5,031 bases of DNA from contig PSRN01000056.1 in the NCBI GenBank assembly GCA_003176075.1, positions 1 through 5,031 on the forward strand, read 5' to 3'. The notes below the pieces were generated by a model, which saw nothing but the letters and a program-made list of their open reading frames with translations, was not told where the DNA came from and did no database searches. The DNA is from Bdellovibrio sp. (lineage in GTDB: Bacteria > Bdellovibrionota > Bdellovibrionia > Bdellovibrionales > Bdellovibrionaceae). This document shows positions 5,031 through 5,031 of this stretch, piece after piece; within the stretch, counting starts at the first letter, position 1, and every line of letters begins with the position of its first letter. The translations under genes were made by a program, and so were the position numbers.

Positions 5031-5031
5031 C

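Overview
The window reads as ordinary chromosomal DNA of a Gram-negative bacterium with mid-range GC. A Bdellovibrionota/Deltaproteobacteria-like host is my best guess. It rests on the PilZ protein with a GYF_2-like N-terminus, the exported coiled-coil protein and the amidase-rph-rdgB cluster; no rRNA or lineage marker is present to prove it. I see no insertion sequence, phage gene, tRNA, rRNA or CRISPR array, and no frameshifted gene.

Layout. On the minus strand at the left, an exported 439-residue coiled-coil protein (1937 to 618) is followed after about 94 bases by a PilZ-domain protein (about 523 running off the left edge). The PilZ gene is open at the window edge and is easy to miss, but its reading frame carries both c-di-GMP binding motifs intact. 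A 359-base non-coding stretch (1938-2296) separates this pair from a rightward cluster: exported N-acetylmuramoyl-L-alanine amidase (2297-3145), RNase PH (rph, 3169-3903) and XTP/dITP pyrophosphatase (rdgB, 3907-4500). Gaps of 23 and 3 bases suggest one operon. At the right, a convergent minus-strand gene (4994 to 4569) encodes a small STAS-like protein that has lost the usual phosphorylatable serine.

How the genes fit together. rph and rdgB are housekeeping RNA and nucleotide quality-control genes that often travel together. The amidase upstream remodels peptidoglycan in the periplasm, where the coiled-coil protein should also reside. The PilZ and STAS proteins are signalling modules of the cytoplasm, one for c-di-GMP and the other for partner-switch-type protein contacts.

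The least explained part is the divergent intergenic region. It holds a strong Rho-independent terminator on the plus strand (2200-2242) with no plus-strand gene in front of it, a perfect palindrome next to a shared AT-rich promoter core, and a 12-base tandem duplication in the coiled-coil leader. The terminator loop contains 14 bases that recur at 582-595, just upstream of the PilZ gene. Because that gene is read from the other strand, its leader RNA would be perfectly complementary to the loop. This suggests, but does not prove, a small RNA or attenuator linked to the PilZ gene.
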